A DNA stretch of 64,000 nucleotides from Qipengyuania mesophila (GCF_019711655.1 NZ_JAIGNU010000001.1:1025501-1089500); one strand, 5' to 3'; positions 1-8,529 are shown, counted from the stretch's first letter. The notes: generated from the letters alone by a model not told the origin. A program made the numbers and translations.

Positions 1-1137
1 TGGGCCTGGCGGCAGGTCATGTACCGCTTCCTCGACGTGCTCACCCCCGAGCATATCGAGGCGATCGCCGCGCTGGTGCAGCTCGAAATGGCCGAGGCCG
101 GATACAGCGCCTCGGCCGAGTTCCACTATCTCCATCATCGCGTCGGCGGCGGGCATTTCGACGACATGGCCGAAACCTCGCGCGCGATCTTCGCCGCGAG
201 CGAGGCGAGCGGCATCGGACTCACCCACCTCCCCGTGCTCTACAGCCATGGCGGGCTCGACGGGCGCGAACTGAAGGGCGGGCAATTGCGCTTCGGCTGT
301 ACCGTGGGCGAATTCGAGACGCTCTATACGCGCATCGCCGAAGCCGCGCGCGGACTGCCCGCTGACTTCCGCCTCGGGATCGCCCCGCACTCGCTGCGCG
401 CGGTCGACCGCGCCGGGCTCGACGCCTGCCTCGCACTTTGTCCCTCCGGCCCGACCCACATCCACGCCGCCGAGCAGGTCAAGGAAGTCGAGGAGGTCGA
501 GGCACATCTCGGCGCGCGCCCCGTGCGCTGGCTGCTCGACAATCTGACCATCGACGAACGCTGGTGCCTGATCCATGCGACGCATTGCGACGCGGGCGAG
601 GTCGCCGGCCTCGCGGCTTCCGGGGCGGTCGCCGGCCTGTGCCCGACCACCGAAGCCAATCTCGGCGACGGCATCTTTCCCGCGCGCGACTATCTCGCGG
701 CGGGCGGGCGCTTCGGGGTGGGATCGGATTCGAACATCCGCATCGCGGTGGCCGAGGAACTGCGCATGCTCGAGGTCTCGCAGCGGCTGGCGCACCGTCA
801 GCGTGCGGTGCTGAGCGACGATGCCACGCGCTCGACCGGACGCTATCTCTACGAACGCGCCGCGCGCGGCGGCGCGCAGGCGATCGGGCGCAATGCCGGG
901 GCGATCGAGGCCGGTAGGCTGGCAGACGTTGTTGCATTGCGCGACGATCTGCCCTTCCTCGACTGGCCGCAGCCCGACCAGCGGCTCGATGCTTGGATCT
1001 TCGGCGTCGAGGGCCGCGCGGTCAGCGACGTCTGGTCCGCCGGGCGCCACATCGTGCGCGGCGGGGAGCATGTCCGTGCGGACGAAATTCGAACGCGCTT
1101 CGCACGCGTAATCCGCGAGCTGGGCGCGGCGCTGTGA
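1..1137 (+). CDS. hutF: Formimidoylglutamate deiminase, 5' end outside window
   Basis: Hydrolyses N-formimino-L-glutamate to N-formylglutamate and ammonia in the five-step histidine degradation route. The frame is open to the left edge, so the N-terminus is missing (about 378 residues seen; the family is about 450). An internal ATG at 19 is unlikely to be the start because the upstream codons continue in frame. Amidohydrolase-superfamily features are visible: an EFHYLHH segment early, a HAAEQ stretch, HATH around base 580, then NLGDGIFP and GVGSDSNIR with the likely metal-binding Asp. It overlaps hutC by 4 nt, so the two are translationally coupled. Confident on family; start not visible. Confidence 0.9.
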   Translation, partial: WAWRQVMYRFLDVLTPEHIEAIAALVQLEMAEAGYSASAEFHYLHHRVGGGHFDDMAETSRAIFAASEASGIGLTHLPVLYSHGGLDGRELKGGQLRFGCTVGEFETLYTRIAEAARGLPADFRLGIAPHSLRAVDRAGLDACLALCPSGPTHIHAAEQVKEVEEVEAHLGARPVRWLLDNLTIDERWCLIHATHCDAGEVAGLAASGAVAGLCPTTEANLGDGIFPARDYLAAGGRFGVGSDSNIRIAVAEELRMLEVSQRLAHRQRAVLSDDATRSTGRYLYERAARGGAQAIGRNAGAIEAGRLADVVALRDDLPFLDWPQPDQRLDAWIFGVEGRAVSDVWSAGRHIVRGGEHVRADEIRTRFARVIRELGAAL

Positions 1138-1823
1138 ACGCCCGGACGCATCGCGGCATCCGCGAGGCGATCCGCGCGCGCATCGTCGCGGGCGAATGGC
1201 AATTGGGCGAGCTGATCCCCGGCGAGGTCGAATTCGCCGAGGAATACGCCTGCTCGCGAACCACGGTGAACCGCGCGCTGCAGGCGCTCGCCGAAGAAGG
1301 CATGGTCGAGCGCAAGCGCAAGGGCGGTACGCGCGTGCGCCCGCTGCCCCTGCCGCAGGCGCAGCTCCGCATTCCCTTGCTGCGCGAGCAGGTCGAGGAC
1401 GCCGGTGGGGCCTATCGCTGCGAGGTCGTCGACCGCCGGATCGCGCGCGCGCCGGATGCAATCGCCGAACGGCTCGACACGGGAGAGGCCAAGGCGGCCT
1501 ATCTCGAGACGCTCCACCTCGCCGACGAGCGCCCCTTCGCTTTCGAGACGCGGTGGATCAACCTCGCCGCCGTGCCACAATTCGCCGAGGCCGATCTCGG
1601 CGAGTTGAGCGCCAACGAATGGCTGGTGCGCACGGTCCCCTTCACCCGCGGTGAGGTCGCGCTTTCGGCGGCGACCGCCGAGGGGCGGATCGCCGACCTG
1701 CTGGGGACCGAGGAAGGGGCAGCGCTGTTCACCATGGATCGCACAACCTGGCTCGACGACCATCCGGTCACCACCATGCGGCTGCATTACCCGCCGGGCT
1801 ACAGGCTCGAATTCGCGATCTAG
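1134..1823 (+). CDS. hutC: Histidine utilisation repressor, GntR/HutC family
   Basis: Predicted urocanate-responsive repressor of the hut operon. The 229-residue product has an N-terminal winged helix (residues about 1-70, with EYACSRTTVNRALQALAEEG as recognition helix region) and a C-terminal UTRA effector domain (about 85-229) ending in MRLHYPPGYRLEF, which is typical of HutC. GTG at 1134 is chosen as start because it overlaps the hutF stop as GTGA and begins exactly before the DNA-binding domain; the frame is open further upstream only inside hutF. Its place directly after hutF supports the specific HutC call over a general GntR regulator. Confidence 0.88.
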   Translation: MNARTHRGIREAIRARIVAGEWQLGELIPGEVEFAEEYACSRTTVNRALQALAEEGMVERKRKGGTRVRPLPLPQAQLRIPLLREQVEDAGGAYRCEVVDRRIARAPDAIAERLDTGEAKAAYLETLHLADERPFAFETRWINLAAVPQFAEADLGELSANEWLVRTVPFTRGEVALSAATAEGRIADLLGTEEGAALFTMDRTTWLDDHPVTTMRLHYPPGYRLEFAI

Positions 1824-1833
1824 TCCAGCGGGC

Positions 1834-2103
1834 TCAAGCCTCGTCGTCCTCGGCTGCCCCCGCCAGCAAATCGCCGAAATTGCGCGCGGCCTCGCGTTCC
1901 GCCTCGGTCTTGAAAGCGACATCGAGGTCGGGTGCCGCGTCGAAGAGGTGCAGCAGCGCCCATAGGGCAAAGCGCTTGCCCGGATCCTTCTCGAGCCCGA
2001 GGTCGACGCGGCAGTGCTCGATCCCGGCGGCAAGCGCGTCGGGCGAGATGGCAGTGAGGTCGTCCGAAGCGAAGTAGCGGCGCAGGAGATCGTCGAGATG
2101 CAT
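1834..2103 (-). CDS. Small conserved-looking protein of unknown function
   Basis: An 89-residue acidic, mostly helical soluble protein beginning MHLDDLLRRYF and ending in an Asp/Glu-rich tail. There is no signal peptide, membrane segment or cysteine motif, and no family is recognised. The ATG at 2103 is chosen over in-frame upstream codons because the upstream translation is proline/arginine-rich, as expected of non-coding high-GC frames. It converges on hutC with an 11-nt gap and lies downstream of the MpaB-like gene on the same strand, so it may be read through from that promoter. Probably a real gene; function not inferred. Confidence 0.6.
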   Translation of the reverse strand: MHLDDLLRRYFASDDLTAISPDALAAGIEHCRVDLGLEKDPGKRFALWALLHLFDAAPDLDVAFKTEAEREAARNFGDLLAGAAEDDEA

Positions 2104-2177
2104 GGCGCGCAAGATAGGCGGTCGCGCGGGCGCGGCAAGGCGCCGATCGTGCTTTCCCGGCGAAGTTTGCGGCTGCG

Positions 2178-3068
2178 CTACCGCCAGGCAGTGTTGCCGG
2201 GCAGGCGGAGGCGGAGCGCCGCGCGATAGGCGGGGGAGGCGGGGTCGACCTTCCGATCGGCCATCTTGCCGAACAGCTTCACCAGCAGGCGCTCGCGCAG
2301 CGAGAGGTCCCACTCGCGGCCCAGTTCGAGCTTGCGGCGGACGATCGGCGGCAGGATGTCGACCGCGGCGCGCGCCAGCGCACGGTGGATGAAGCGCGGG
2401 ATTTCTGGGCGCGCCCTGCCCGAGGCGATGATCTCAAGGAATTCGAGATTGATCGGATGCGGCTCGAAGCGCGGCAGCAGCCGCTCCATCATGGCGAAGA
2501 ACTCGGCTTCCGAATGGGGGATCTCGGTGACGCCATACAGGCGCGGGATCTCGTCCCCACCATTCCAGTAGGCGTGTTTCTCCGCCTCGGAGAGGCGGTG
2601 GACGAAACGGTCGTAGGCGGTCAGGAAGCCATATTGCGCGGTCGCCGAAACCCAGTCGAGCAGTTCGGGATCCTGCGCCGAATAGGCCTCTCCCCTGGGC
2701 GTCACGCCCGCGACCTTTGCATGCATCCGGTTGACCCCGCCGATGACCCGACGCGCTACGCTTTTCGGCCCGTAGACGCCGACCATGGCGGCCATGCCGG
2801 TGCGCTGCGAACGCCCGATCGGGTCGACCGGATAGACCGAATGATCCCACACGCCCGAGCGGATGCGCGCATCGGCGAATTCGAGCAGGACCGCGGCCAC
2901 CCCGCCGACCGCCAGCGCGATCTCGTTCTTGAAGATGCGCCAATGCATCGAGTCGGGCGCGTAATAGGCCTCCTCACCCGCCGGCCTGGTGAAGTCGATT
3001 TCGGTCGGCGTCGGGCTCTGCCGGGGTGCCTCACCCCCGGCGGCGCTCAGAGTTGCGTGCTCGTTCAT
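2178..3068 (-). CDS. MpaB-like oxygenase family (DUF2236) protein
   Basis: A 296-residue protein of the oxygenase MpaB/DUF2236 family. Members are helical haem proteins, including latex-clearing protein-like and MpaB enzymes that cleave isoprenoid chains; the actual reaction here is unknown. The family pattern is visible: GGVAAVLLEFADARI early, then GSVWDHS-like and TGMAAMVGVYG segments, an HAKVAG His and a WVSATAQYGFL helix. ATG at 3068 has a G-rich Shine-Dalgarno about 6 nt upstream; ATG 3071 and GTG 3080 are alternatives. It is divergent from an acyl-CoA dehydrogenase across a perfect 16-bp palindrome at 3111-3126, the likely TetR operator, which suggests a shared catabolic function for a lipid or isoprenoid. 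Confidence 0.75.
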   Translation of the reverse strand: MNEHATLSAAGGEAPRQSPTPTEIDFTRPAGEEAYYAPDSMHWRIFKNEIALAVGGVAAVLLEFADARIRSGVWDHSVYPVDPIGRSQRTGMAAMVGVYGPKSVARRVIGGVNRMHAKVAGVTPRGEAYSAQDPELLDWVSATAQYGFLTAYDRFVHRLSEAEKHAYWNGGDEIPRLYGVTEIPHSEAEFFAMMERLLPRFEPHPINLEFLEIIASGRARPEIPRFIHRALARAAVDILPPIVRRKLELGREWDLSLRERLLVKLFGKMADRKVDPASPAYRAALRLRLPGNTAWR

Positions 3069-3110
3069 CATCTTCCCCACCCTGAAACATTGACGGCCAA
3101 GGCCGAGCTG

Positions 3111-3126
3111 TTATCAGGCCTGATAA
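3111..3126. promoter_or_regulatory. Palindromic operator TTATCAGGCCTGATAA, probably for the TetR regulator
   Basis: A perfect 16-bp palindrome in the divergent gap between the MpaB-like gene and the acyl-CoA dehydrogenase at 3148. The same TTATCA-N4-TGATAA arms recur at 5505-5520 in front of the partner dehydrogenase. Two copies in the only two promoter-sized gaps of this cluster, beside a TetR gene, make it the best operator candidate. Binding by that TetR is inference. Confidence 0.7.
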
Positions 3127-3147
3127 TCATCGGCAAATGGATAGGGC

Positions 3148-4377
3148 ATGAATCTCGACTGGTCTCCCCAAGAGAAGGCTTTCGCGGCCGAGATCGCGGA
3201 TTTCTGCGCTCGCGAACTGACCGACGACATCCGCGACGCGGGACGCCATACAACCAGCGTCTATCCCGATCACGAAGCCTCGATGGCGTGGCAGGCGAAG
3301 CTCCACGCCGCCGGGCTGGCGGCACCGCACTGGCCGGAAGAGCATGGCGGACGCGACTGGTCGGTGGCGCAGCATTATCTCTTCGCCAATGCCATGGCCC
3401 AAGCGCGCGCGCCGTCGCTCTCGCCGATGGGCATCCACATGGTCGCGCATGTCATCGCCGCCTTCGGCACGCCGGAGCAGCGCGCATATTTCCTCCCGCG
3501 CATCCTTACCGGCGAGATATTCTTCTGCCAGGGCTATTCCGAACCCAATGCCGGATCGGACCTCGCCGCATTGCGGATGAGCGCAGTCCCCGATGGCGGT
3601 GATTTCATCCTCGACGGATCGAAGATCTGGACCACGCATGCGCAAGAGGCGAACTGGATGTTCTGCCTCGTGCGCACCAGCAACGACGGCCGCAAGCAGG
3701 AGGGCATCACCTTCCTCCTCGTGCCGATGGACCAGGACGGGGTGACCGTGCGTCCGCTGACGATGCTGTCGGGCGAGACGGTGCAGAACCAGGTCTTCTT
3801 CGATGATGTCCGGGTGGCGCAGGCAAACGTCATCGGCGAGGTCGATCGCGGCTGGCAGGTCGCCAAATATCTGCTCGAATTCGAACGCGGGGGCGGCGCC
3901 TATTCGGCTGGGCTCAAGATCAGGGCGCAGGCCATCGCCGACAATACGCGCGCGCAGGAGGTGGGCGGCCATTCGCTGCTCGACCATGGCGATTTCGGCC
4001 AGCGATTGGCGCGCGCCATGATCCGCATCGACGTGCTCGAAGTGCTCGAACTGAAGCTGCTGTCCTCTGCGGGGCGGGGCGAGAGCGTCGGCCCGATGGC
4101 CTCGCTGATGAAGATCATGGGCACCGAGCTGGCGCAGCACCTGACAGAACTCGCACTCGAGGCGGCGGGACCGAGCGGTACCGTCTTCCAGCCGCATCCG
4201 ACACGACCCGGGGCGGAGATTCCCGGCTACGAGCCGCCAGAGGACGGTTACGTCTCGGGCGAGCCGTGGCAGGCGATCGCGCCGCTGCGCTATCTCAACG
4301 AGCGCGCCGCTTCGATCTATGCCGGGTCGAACGAAATCCAGCGCAACATCCTTGCACGGCACGTCCTCGGGCTTTAA
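3148..4377 (+). CDS. Acyl-CoA dehydrogenase, long (alpha-type) subunit
   Basis: FAD-dependent alpha,beta-dehydrogenation of an acyl-CoA; 409 residues, full length. The N-terminal helical domain (about 1-120) is followed by the flavin-contact signature QGYSEPNAGSDLAAL and the beta-domain KIWTTHAQEANWMFCLVRT, then a C-terminal helical domain closing with YAGSNEIQRNILARHVLGL, the usual FAD/active-site tail. The ATG at 3148 starts the protein MNLDWSPQEKAFAAEI, standard for the family. A second, shorter dehydrogenase converges on it 5 nt away (4383-5477), as in heteromeric alpha2beta2 acyl-CoA dehydrogenases of steroid and isoprenoid catabolism. Transcription probably starts at the operator at 3111-3126. 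Confidence 0.85.
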   Translation: MNLDWSPQEKAFAAEIADFCARELTDDIRDAGRHTTSVYPDHEASMAWQAKLHAAGLAAPHWPEEHGGRDWSVAQHYLFANAMAQARAPSLSPMGIHMVAHVIAAFGTPEQRAYFLPRILTGEIFFCQGYSEPNAGSDLAALRMSAVPDGGDFILDGSKIWTTHAQEANWMFCLVRTSNDGRKQEGITFLLVPMDQDGVTVRPLTMLSGETVQNQVFFDDVRVAQANVIGEVDRGWQVAKYLLEFERGGGAYSAGLKIRAQAIADNTRAQEVGGHSLLDHGDFGQRLARAMIRIDVLEVLELKLLSSAGRGESVGPMASLMKIMGTELAQHLTELALEAAGPSGTVFQPHPTRPGAEIPGYEPPEDGYVSGEPWQAIAPLRYLNERAASIYAGSNEIQRNILARHVLGL

Positions 4378-4382
4378 CGCCC

Positions 4383-5477
4383 TCAGGCCGAAAGCCGCCG
4401 CTCGCGATAGCGCTCGACGTGGGCCGCCGCGCTGCCGAGCCGGTGCTCGATCACCGTGGCGCGTTTGAAATAATGGCCGACGCGCAGCTCCTCGGTCAGC
4501 CCCATCGCGCCATGCAGTTGCAATGCCTCCTGCCCGATCTTGCGCAGGCCGTCCGATACGGTTGCCATCGCGGCCGAAACCGCGTCGGGTTGGTCGGGCT
4601 TGAGCGTCGCCAGCAGCGCTGCCGCCTCGATCTCCTGCGACTTGGCCCACATGTCGACCATGCGGTGCTGCAGCGCCTGGAAAGAGGCTATGGCGACGCC
4701 GAATTGTTCGCGCTCCTTGGCGTAGGCGACGGTATCGGCGACCATCACCGCGGCGATCCCGGCAGCCTCGGCACAGGTCGCGGCGCGCGCACGGTCGACG
4801 GCGGCGGATAACGCGGCGAGCACGCCCTCCCCCTGTGCGATGCAGCGATCGTCTTCGAGTTCGAGCCCGTCGAGCAGCAGGTCGGCCGAGGGCGTGTCGT
4901 CGATCAGTGCAAAGGGCTTCAGGCCATCGCGGAAACGCGCGGGCTCGACGGTGAAGAGCGCCAGCCCCTCCCCATCGATCAGGGCGGGAACGAGGACGAT
5001 ATCCGCCTGCGCTGCGAAGTCGACCACTAGCTTCGTGCCCGACAACCGCCAACCGCCCTCTATGCGATCGGCCTGCGCGGCGACGCGCGCGACCTCGCCC
5101 CGCGTCTGCGGTTCCTCGATTGCGGTGACGACCAGCATGTCCCCGGTTGCGATCCGGCGCACGAGATCGTCGCAGCCCAGGTTCGCGAGCAATGCGGCAG
5201 AGAGGACGTGGCAGGGCACATAGGGCGTCACCGCAAGCGCGCGGCCGAGCGCACCGGCAACGATCATCTCGCTTTCGGGGCCTCCACCGAACCCGCCGAG
5301 ATCTTCGGCCAGGCCCGCCACGCCCACGCCGAGTTCGTCGTCCAGACCCTCCCAGAAATCGAGGAAGGCCTCGCCCTCGCATTGCGTGCGGCGTGCCTCG
5401 AAAGTCAGGTGCTTCGCGAGGTAGCGGTCGAGCGACTGGCGCAGCAATTCCTGCTGCTGGTCGAGTTGGAGATCCAT
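4383..5477 (-). CDS. Acyl-CoA dehydrogenase, short (beta-type) subunit
   Basis: A 364-residue acyl-CoA dehydrogenase paralogue. It has the N-terminal helical domain (MDLQLDQQQELLRQSLDRYL) and a C-terminal domain with FGVAIASFQALQHRMVDMWA and LQLHGAMGLTEELRVGHYFKRA, but lacks the QGYSEPxAGSD signature and the EIQRNI tail of the long form. Such shorter proteins are usually the partner subunit of a heterotetramer, here probably with the product of 3148-4377. It lies just downstream of tetR on the same strand; a copy of the TTATCA-N4-TGATAA operator occupies the 43-nt gap, so it probably has its own TetR-controlled promoter. Confidence 0.82.
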   Translation of the reverse strand: MDLQLDQQQELLRQSLDRYLAKHLTFEARRTQCEGEAFLDFWEGLDDELGVGVAGLAEDLGGFGGGPESEMIVAGALGRALAVTPYVPCHVLSAALLANLGCDDLVRRIATGDMLVVTAIEEPQTRGEVARVAAQADRIEGGWRLSGTKLVVDFAAQADIVLVPALIDGEGLALFTVEPARFRDGLKPFALIDDTPSADLLLDGLELEDDRCIAQGEGVLAALSAAVDRARAATCAEAAGIAAVMVADTVAYAKEREQFGVAIASFQALQHRMVDMWAKSQEIEAAALLATLKPDQPDAVSAAMATVSDGLRKIGQEALQLHGAMGLTEELRVGHYFKRATVIEHRLGSAAAHVERYRERRLSA

Positions 5478-5504
5478 GCCGCGACTATGCCTCGCGGCGA
5501 GTAA

Positions 5505-5520
5505 TTATCAAGGCTGATAA
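5505..5520. promoter_or_regulatory. Second TetR-type operator, TTATCAAGGCTGATAA
   Basis: Arms TTATCA and TGATAA around a 4-nt centre, directly between the tetR stop codon and the acyl-CoA dehydrogenase start at 5477. It shares both 6-bp arms and the spacing with the palindrome at 3111-3126. The position suits repression of the dehydrogenase; binding is inferred. Confidence 0.65.
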
Positions 5521-6162
5521 TCAGGCAAGCAGGCCCGCCATCAGCGTTTCGACCGTGTGTGCCTTGTAGCGTTCATGGAGCGCATCGTCGGCACCCGGGA
5601 TTCCGCCGAACACCGCCGAAAGGGTGAAACGGTTGGAATAGAGCCCGTCGGCCGAGCCGATGGTGTTGAAATAGAACAGCTTGGGATCGACCTTGCGGAA
5701 CTCGCCCGCCGCGATGCCCTCCTGGATGATCGAGTGCTGCGCCTGGGCGATCGGCTTGAGAAGCTCTTCGGCGATGTGGTGGACGCGCTCGGGCGAGGCA
5801 TCGCGGACCATCGCCTGAATCAGACGGTTGAGATAGGGAATCCGGTAGTAGGTCTCGAGGATGCCTTCGAGATGGATGCGCATCTTCTCGGTCGGCGTGG
5901 CGTCCATCCGCAGGAGCGCGCCGAGCTGGCGGATGCGCACGCCCACATCGCGGTCGAGCAGCGCGAGAAGCATGCCTTCCTTGCTGCCGAAATAGTAGCG
6001 GATCATCCCATGATTGACCTCCGCGCGCGCGGCGATGTCGAGGATGCCGACTTCGATCGTGTCGAGTTCGCGCATCAGCGAGCTGGCGGCCTCGAGCAGC
6101 GTGTCGCGGATCGTGCCCTTGGCAGGCTGCTTTTCGGCCATGTGGGATCGTCCGCGCTTCAT
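5521..6162 (-). CDS. TetR-family transcriptional regulator
   Basis: A 213-residue regulator with an N-terminal TetR helix-turn-helix (about residues 20-65: GTIRDTLLEAASSLM, then DIAARAEVNHGMIRYYFGSKEGML) and a C-terminal ligand domain of unknown ligand. ATG 6162 is preferred because GGAG lies 6 nt upstream; ATGs at 6174 and 6141 are possible. Its likely targets are the flanking oxygenase and acyl-CoA dehydrogenase genes through the TTATCA-N4-TGATAA sites at 3111 and 5505. The ligand is plausibly an acyl-CoA or the pathway substrate, by analogy with TetR regulators beside fad-type genes. No operator copy was found before tetR itself, so autoregulation is not evident. Confidence 0.85.
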   Translation of the reverse strand: MKRGRSHMAEKQPAKGTIRDTLLEAASSLMRELDTIEVGILDIAARAEVNHGMIRYYFGSKEGMLLALLDRDVGVRIRQLGALLRMDATPTEKMRIHLEGILETYYRIPYLNRLIQAMVRDASPERVHHIAEELLKPIAQAQHSIIQEGIAAGEFRKVDPKLFYFNTIGSADGLYSNRFTLSAVFGGIPGADDALHERYKAHTVETLMAGLLA

Positions 6163-6326
6163 GCCCGACTCCATGGGCATTTCGCCCGGTCAAAGCAATC
6201 TCCGGGCGGCAGTTACCAGACGTGACGAAGCCTGTCGCGCTGACGCGCCAGCGGCCTGCCAACGACAAGAGCGGCCGGGCCGCGCTGACCCGACCGCCCT
6301 ATCCTGCCGCGTCGCGGCGCTCGGCG

Positions 6327-7175
6327 TTACTCGGCGGTATCGTCGGCTGGCTTCGACGCCGCGCCCGAAGCAGAGCCTTCGCCCATCACCAGCGCGTTGC
6401 CGCTGACTGCGAGATCGGCTGCAGGAACCGCGAATTTGCGTCCCTTGGCTTCGACCACGACCTGCTCGACGCGGCCGCGCGAGTCGCTGACGAGCTGGCG
6501 TACCTTGCCCACCGGCGCGCCCTGCGGCGAAAGCACCGGCATGTCCGGGCTCACGGCGAAGGCGCCATCACCCGCGGCTGCCCCGCTGCCCGCGGCGGCA
6601 AGCATGCCGTTGCCGAGACCGGTCGAGCCATTGCCCGAGGCCGCGCCACTGCCCGATCCCATGGCCGAGAGATTTCCGGCCTGCGACGTCAGGTTCCCGG
6701 CGCGATCGCGCGCCGCACCGACTGCGGGCGTCGCCAGATTGCGGGCGGTCGAGACGCCGTCACGCGCCCGGCCCACGCCCCGACCCGCGAGGTCACGCAC
6801 CGCATCGGTGCCGACGAGCTGCGCATCGGCGCTGCCCGAACCCGAGGCCTGGCCGCTGCCCGAGGCGGACCCCGAAGCCGAACCCAGCGGAGAACCGATA
6901 ACCTGGTCGGTCGTCGCGGCCGCCCCGGTGTCGAGCGAGCGGTCGAGCGATACTTCGCCCGAACGGCGATCGACATTCTGACTACCGCTCGTGCGGGCAT
7001 TGCCGCGCAGCGTACCGCGCGTCGCCGAACGCAGCGTGCCGGTCGTGCTCTGGGTGATCGGACCGACGCGGCCGGTCACCTGGCCGAGACCCGAGCCCGA
7101 GAGGAGCTGGGCATGCGCCTGCGGCGCCGCGGCGAGTGCGGTCATGGTCGCTGCTGCGAGGAAGAGCTTTTTCAT
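6327..7175 (-). CDS. Exported low-complexity protein with PRC-barrel-like C-terminus
   Basis: 282 residues. A Sec signal peptide (MKKLFLAAATMTALAAAPQAHA) is followed by about 170 residues rich in Gly, Ser and Ala with GSGS/ASGSAS runs, then a C-terminal stretch (about 205-260) that reads like a PRC-barrel: VLSPQGAPVGKVRQLVSDSRG, then VVVEAKGRKFAVPAADL. PRC-barrels are small beta-barrel binding domains, often in stress or surface proteins. Upstream at 7229-7257 is a promoter-like element identical in design to those in front of the neighbouring sigma-factor-linked genes, so it is a likely ECF regulon member. Envelope function is inference; no enzyme motif is seen. Confidence 0.7.
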   Translation of the reverse strand: MKKLFLAAATMTALAAAPQAHAQLLSGSGLGQVTGRVGPITQSTTGTLRSATRGTLRGNARTSGSQNVDRRSGEVSLDRSLDTGAAATTDQVIGSPLGSASGSASGSGQASGSGSADAQLVGTDAVRDLAGRGVGRARDGVSTARNLATPAVGAARDRAGNLTSQAGNLSAMGSGSGAASGNGSTGLGNGMLAAAGSGAAAGDGAFAVSPDMPVLSPQGAPVGKVRQLVSDSRGRVEQVVVEAKGRKFAVPAADLAVSGNALVMGEGSASGAASKPADDTAE

Positions 7176-7228
7176 GATGAGGTCCTTTCTGCCGCAGGGC
7201 GCCGGGAGGGGGGCGCCTGCTTCGGAAA

Positions 7229-7257
7229 GGAAACGAACCGGCTCGGCGGCTTAATCC
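7229..7257 (-). promoter_or_regulatory. ECF-type promoter GGATTAA-N15-CGTTTC before the PRC-like gene
   Basis: On the minus strand GGATTAAGCC (7257-7248) is followed, 15 nt after GGATTAA, by CGTTTCC (7235-7229); the ATG is 54 nt downstream. The same two blocks with identical spacing occur at 10259-10287 and 8536-8563. The -35 GGA.. and -10 CGTT pattern is that of ECF sigma promoters. Assignment to the neighbouring sigma factor is inference. Confidence 0.65.
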
Positions 7258-7275
7258 GCGCCTATGCAAATTTTT

Positions 7276-8496
7276 TCAGCGCCCCCTGCAATCCCCGCAC
7301 AGCAGGCCACGCCCGTAGACCGGGTCGACGCCCTTCTTGCCGAGGTCCTCGGCTTCGCCGTCGAGCGCGCTGCGCCAGTCGCGGCCGCGGTCGAGCGCCC
7401 GGGCGAGCCGCGCGGCGACCAGCGGGGTCGCGAAAGAGGTGCCGCGCAGGCCGATGCGCTTGCCCTTCGCGTTGATCCCGCGAATGTCCGCACCGGGTGC
7501 GGCATAGTCCAGATGCAGCGCATGACCCGCCTCGATCAGCGCGCGGCGCTTGCCGTCGACGGCGGTGACCGCGATCACGCCGTCATAGCTCGCGGGATAG
7601 GCGGGCGGCGCGGCCGGCCCGTCATTGCCGACTGCTGCGACGACCACAACGCCGCGCTTGCGGGCGCCCGCGATGGCGCGTTCGAGCACCGCGTTCCGCG
7701 GACCGACGAGACTGATGGTCACGACCTTGCTGCCCTGCCCCACCAGCCAGCCGAGCCCGCGGGCGATGGCGAGCGCATTGCCGCCCGCGCTGTCGGTGCC
7801 ATAGACATCGGCGACACGGATCGGCCCCGGATGCTCCGAAGCGAGCAGCGAGGCCACCGCGCTGCCGTGATTGCTCGGATAGGGCGCACCCTCGGCGAAA
7901 CCGCGCGTGGCGACAACGGGCACGGATTTGCCCGGCGCACCGTCGATCATGCCCACCGGCGTGCTGCCCGCACCGCTCCCCGCCGCGGCGAGAGCGAGCG
8001 GAACCGGGCCCGCGCTTCCCGACTGGAAATGGAGATTGTCGGGCGCGATTGTGACCGAGGGGAGGATCCGCTCGAGCGCGTGTTCGGCCTCGCCAAGCTC
8101 CAGCCCCGCGGGCACGCGCAGACGGCTGACGCGCATCCCGAGGTCCGCCAGGTCGACCGTCTCGAGCAGGACGAAACCCTCTGCCCCCGCCTTGGCGAGC
8201 GCGTCCGCGCTTGCGTCGAGCAGCAGCACTTCGCCGCGCCGCGCGGGCTCGCCACGTGAGTCGAGTGCGATCGTGTCGCCATTGCGGCGCACCAGCCGGT
8301 CGATCGTGCGCAGCCGGTCGCGAGCAAGGTCGCGCGCGGTCCGGCTGGTACTCTCGAGCGTATTGTCGGCCAGATCGCCGACCTGCTCGAGCACGCCCCC
8401 CACACGCGGCAGTTGGACGCCCGACAGGCCGACCTGGGCGGCGAGCGGTGTCGCGAGCGCCGCCAGAACGAGGGAAATCGGGGAAATTCGGGGCAT
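7276..8496 (-). CDS. Secreted subtilisin-like (S8) serine protease
   Basis: A 406-residue S8 family peptidase. An N-terminal signal peptide (MPRISPISLVLAALATPLAAQ) and a roughly 150-residue N-terminal region, probably a propeptide, precede a compact catalytic domain. The triad can be placed: Asp185 in GMIDGAPG, His210 in SNHGSAVAS, Ser354 in GTSFATPLVAA, with oxyanion Asn291 in VGNDGPA. The C-terminus holds a Cys pair (LLCGDCRGR). ATG 8496 is chosen because it starts the signal peptide; a TTG at 8517 is the alternative. Divergent from the ECF sigma gene, with an ECF-type promoter at 8536-8563. It acts in the periplasm or outside; a link to envelope stress is inferred. Confidence 0.85.
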   Translation of the reverse strand: MPRISPISLVLAALATPLAAQVGLSGVQLPRVGGVLEQVGDLADNTLESTSRTARDLARDRLRTIDRLVRRNGDTIALDSRGEPARRGEVLLLDASADALAKAGAEGFVLLETVDLADLGMRVSRLRVPAGLELGEAEHALERILPSVTIAPDNLHFQSGSAGPVPLALAAAGSGAGSTPVGMIDGAPGKSVPVVATRGFAEGAPYPSNHGSAVASLLASEHPGPIRVADVYGTDSAGGNALAIARGLGWLVGQGSKVVTISLVGPRNAVLERAIAGARKRGVVVVAAVGNDGPAAPPAYPASYDGVIAVTAVDGKRRALIEAGHALHLDYAAPGADIRGINAKGKRIGLRGTSFATPLVAARLARALDRGRDWRSALDGEAEDLGKKGVDPVYGRGLLCGDCRGR

Positions 8497-8529
8497 CGGT
8501 TGCGTTCTTTGGTCCAATTCGCATTAAGC

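Noticed and set aside
3127-5382. A 751-codon open frame on the minus strand opposite the acyl-CoA dehydrogenase at 3148
   Set aside because: It is antisense to a clear dehydrogenase and runs in another frame of a second one; its product is arginine-rich and has no family features. Long antisense frames are common in high-GC DNA.
6222-8259. Long plus-strand frames opposite the PRC-like and protease genes
   Set aside because: Opposite to genes with signal peptides and, for the protease, a full catalytic triad; products are Arg/Ala-rich without recognisable motifs.
8481-8508. GGGAAAT-N15-CGTTCT on the plus strand as an autoregulatory promoter of the sigma gene
   Set aside because: Spacing fits but both blocks deviate; GGATGAA-N15-CGTTTA at 8532-8559 is a much better match.
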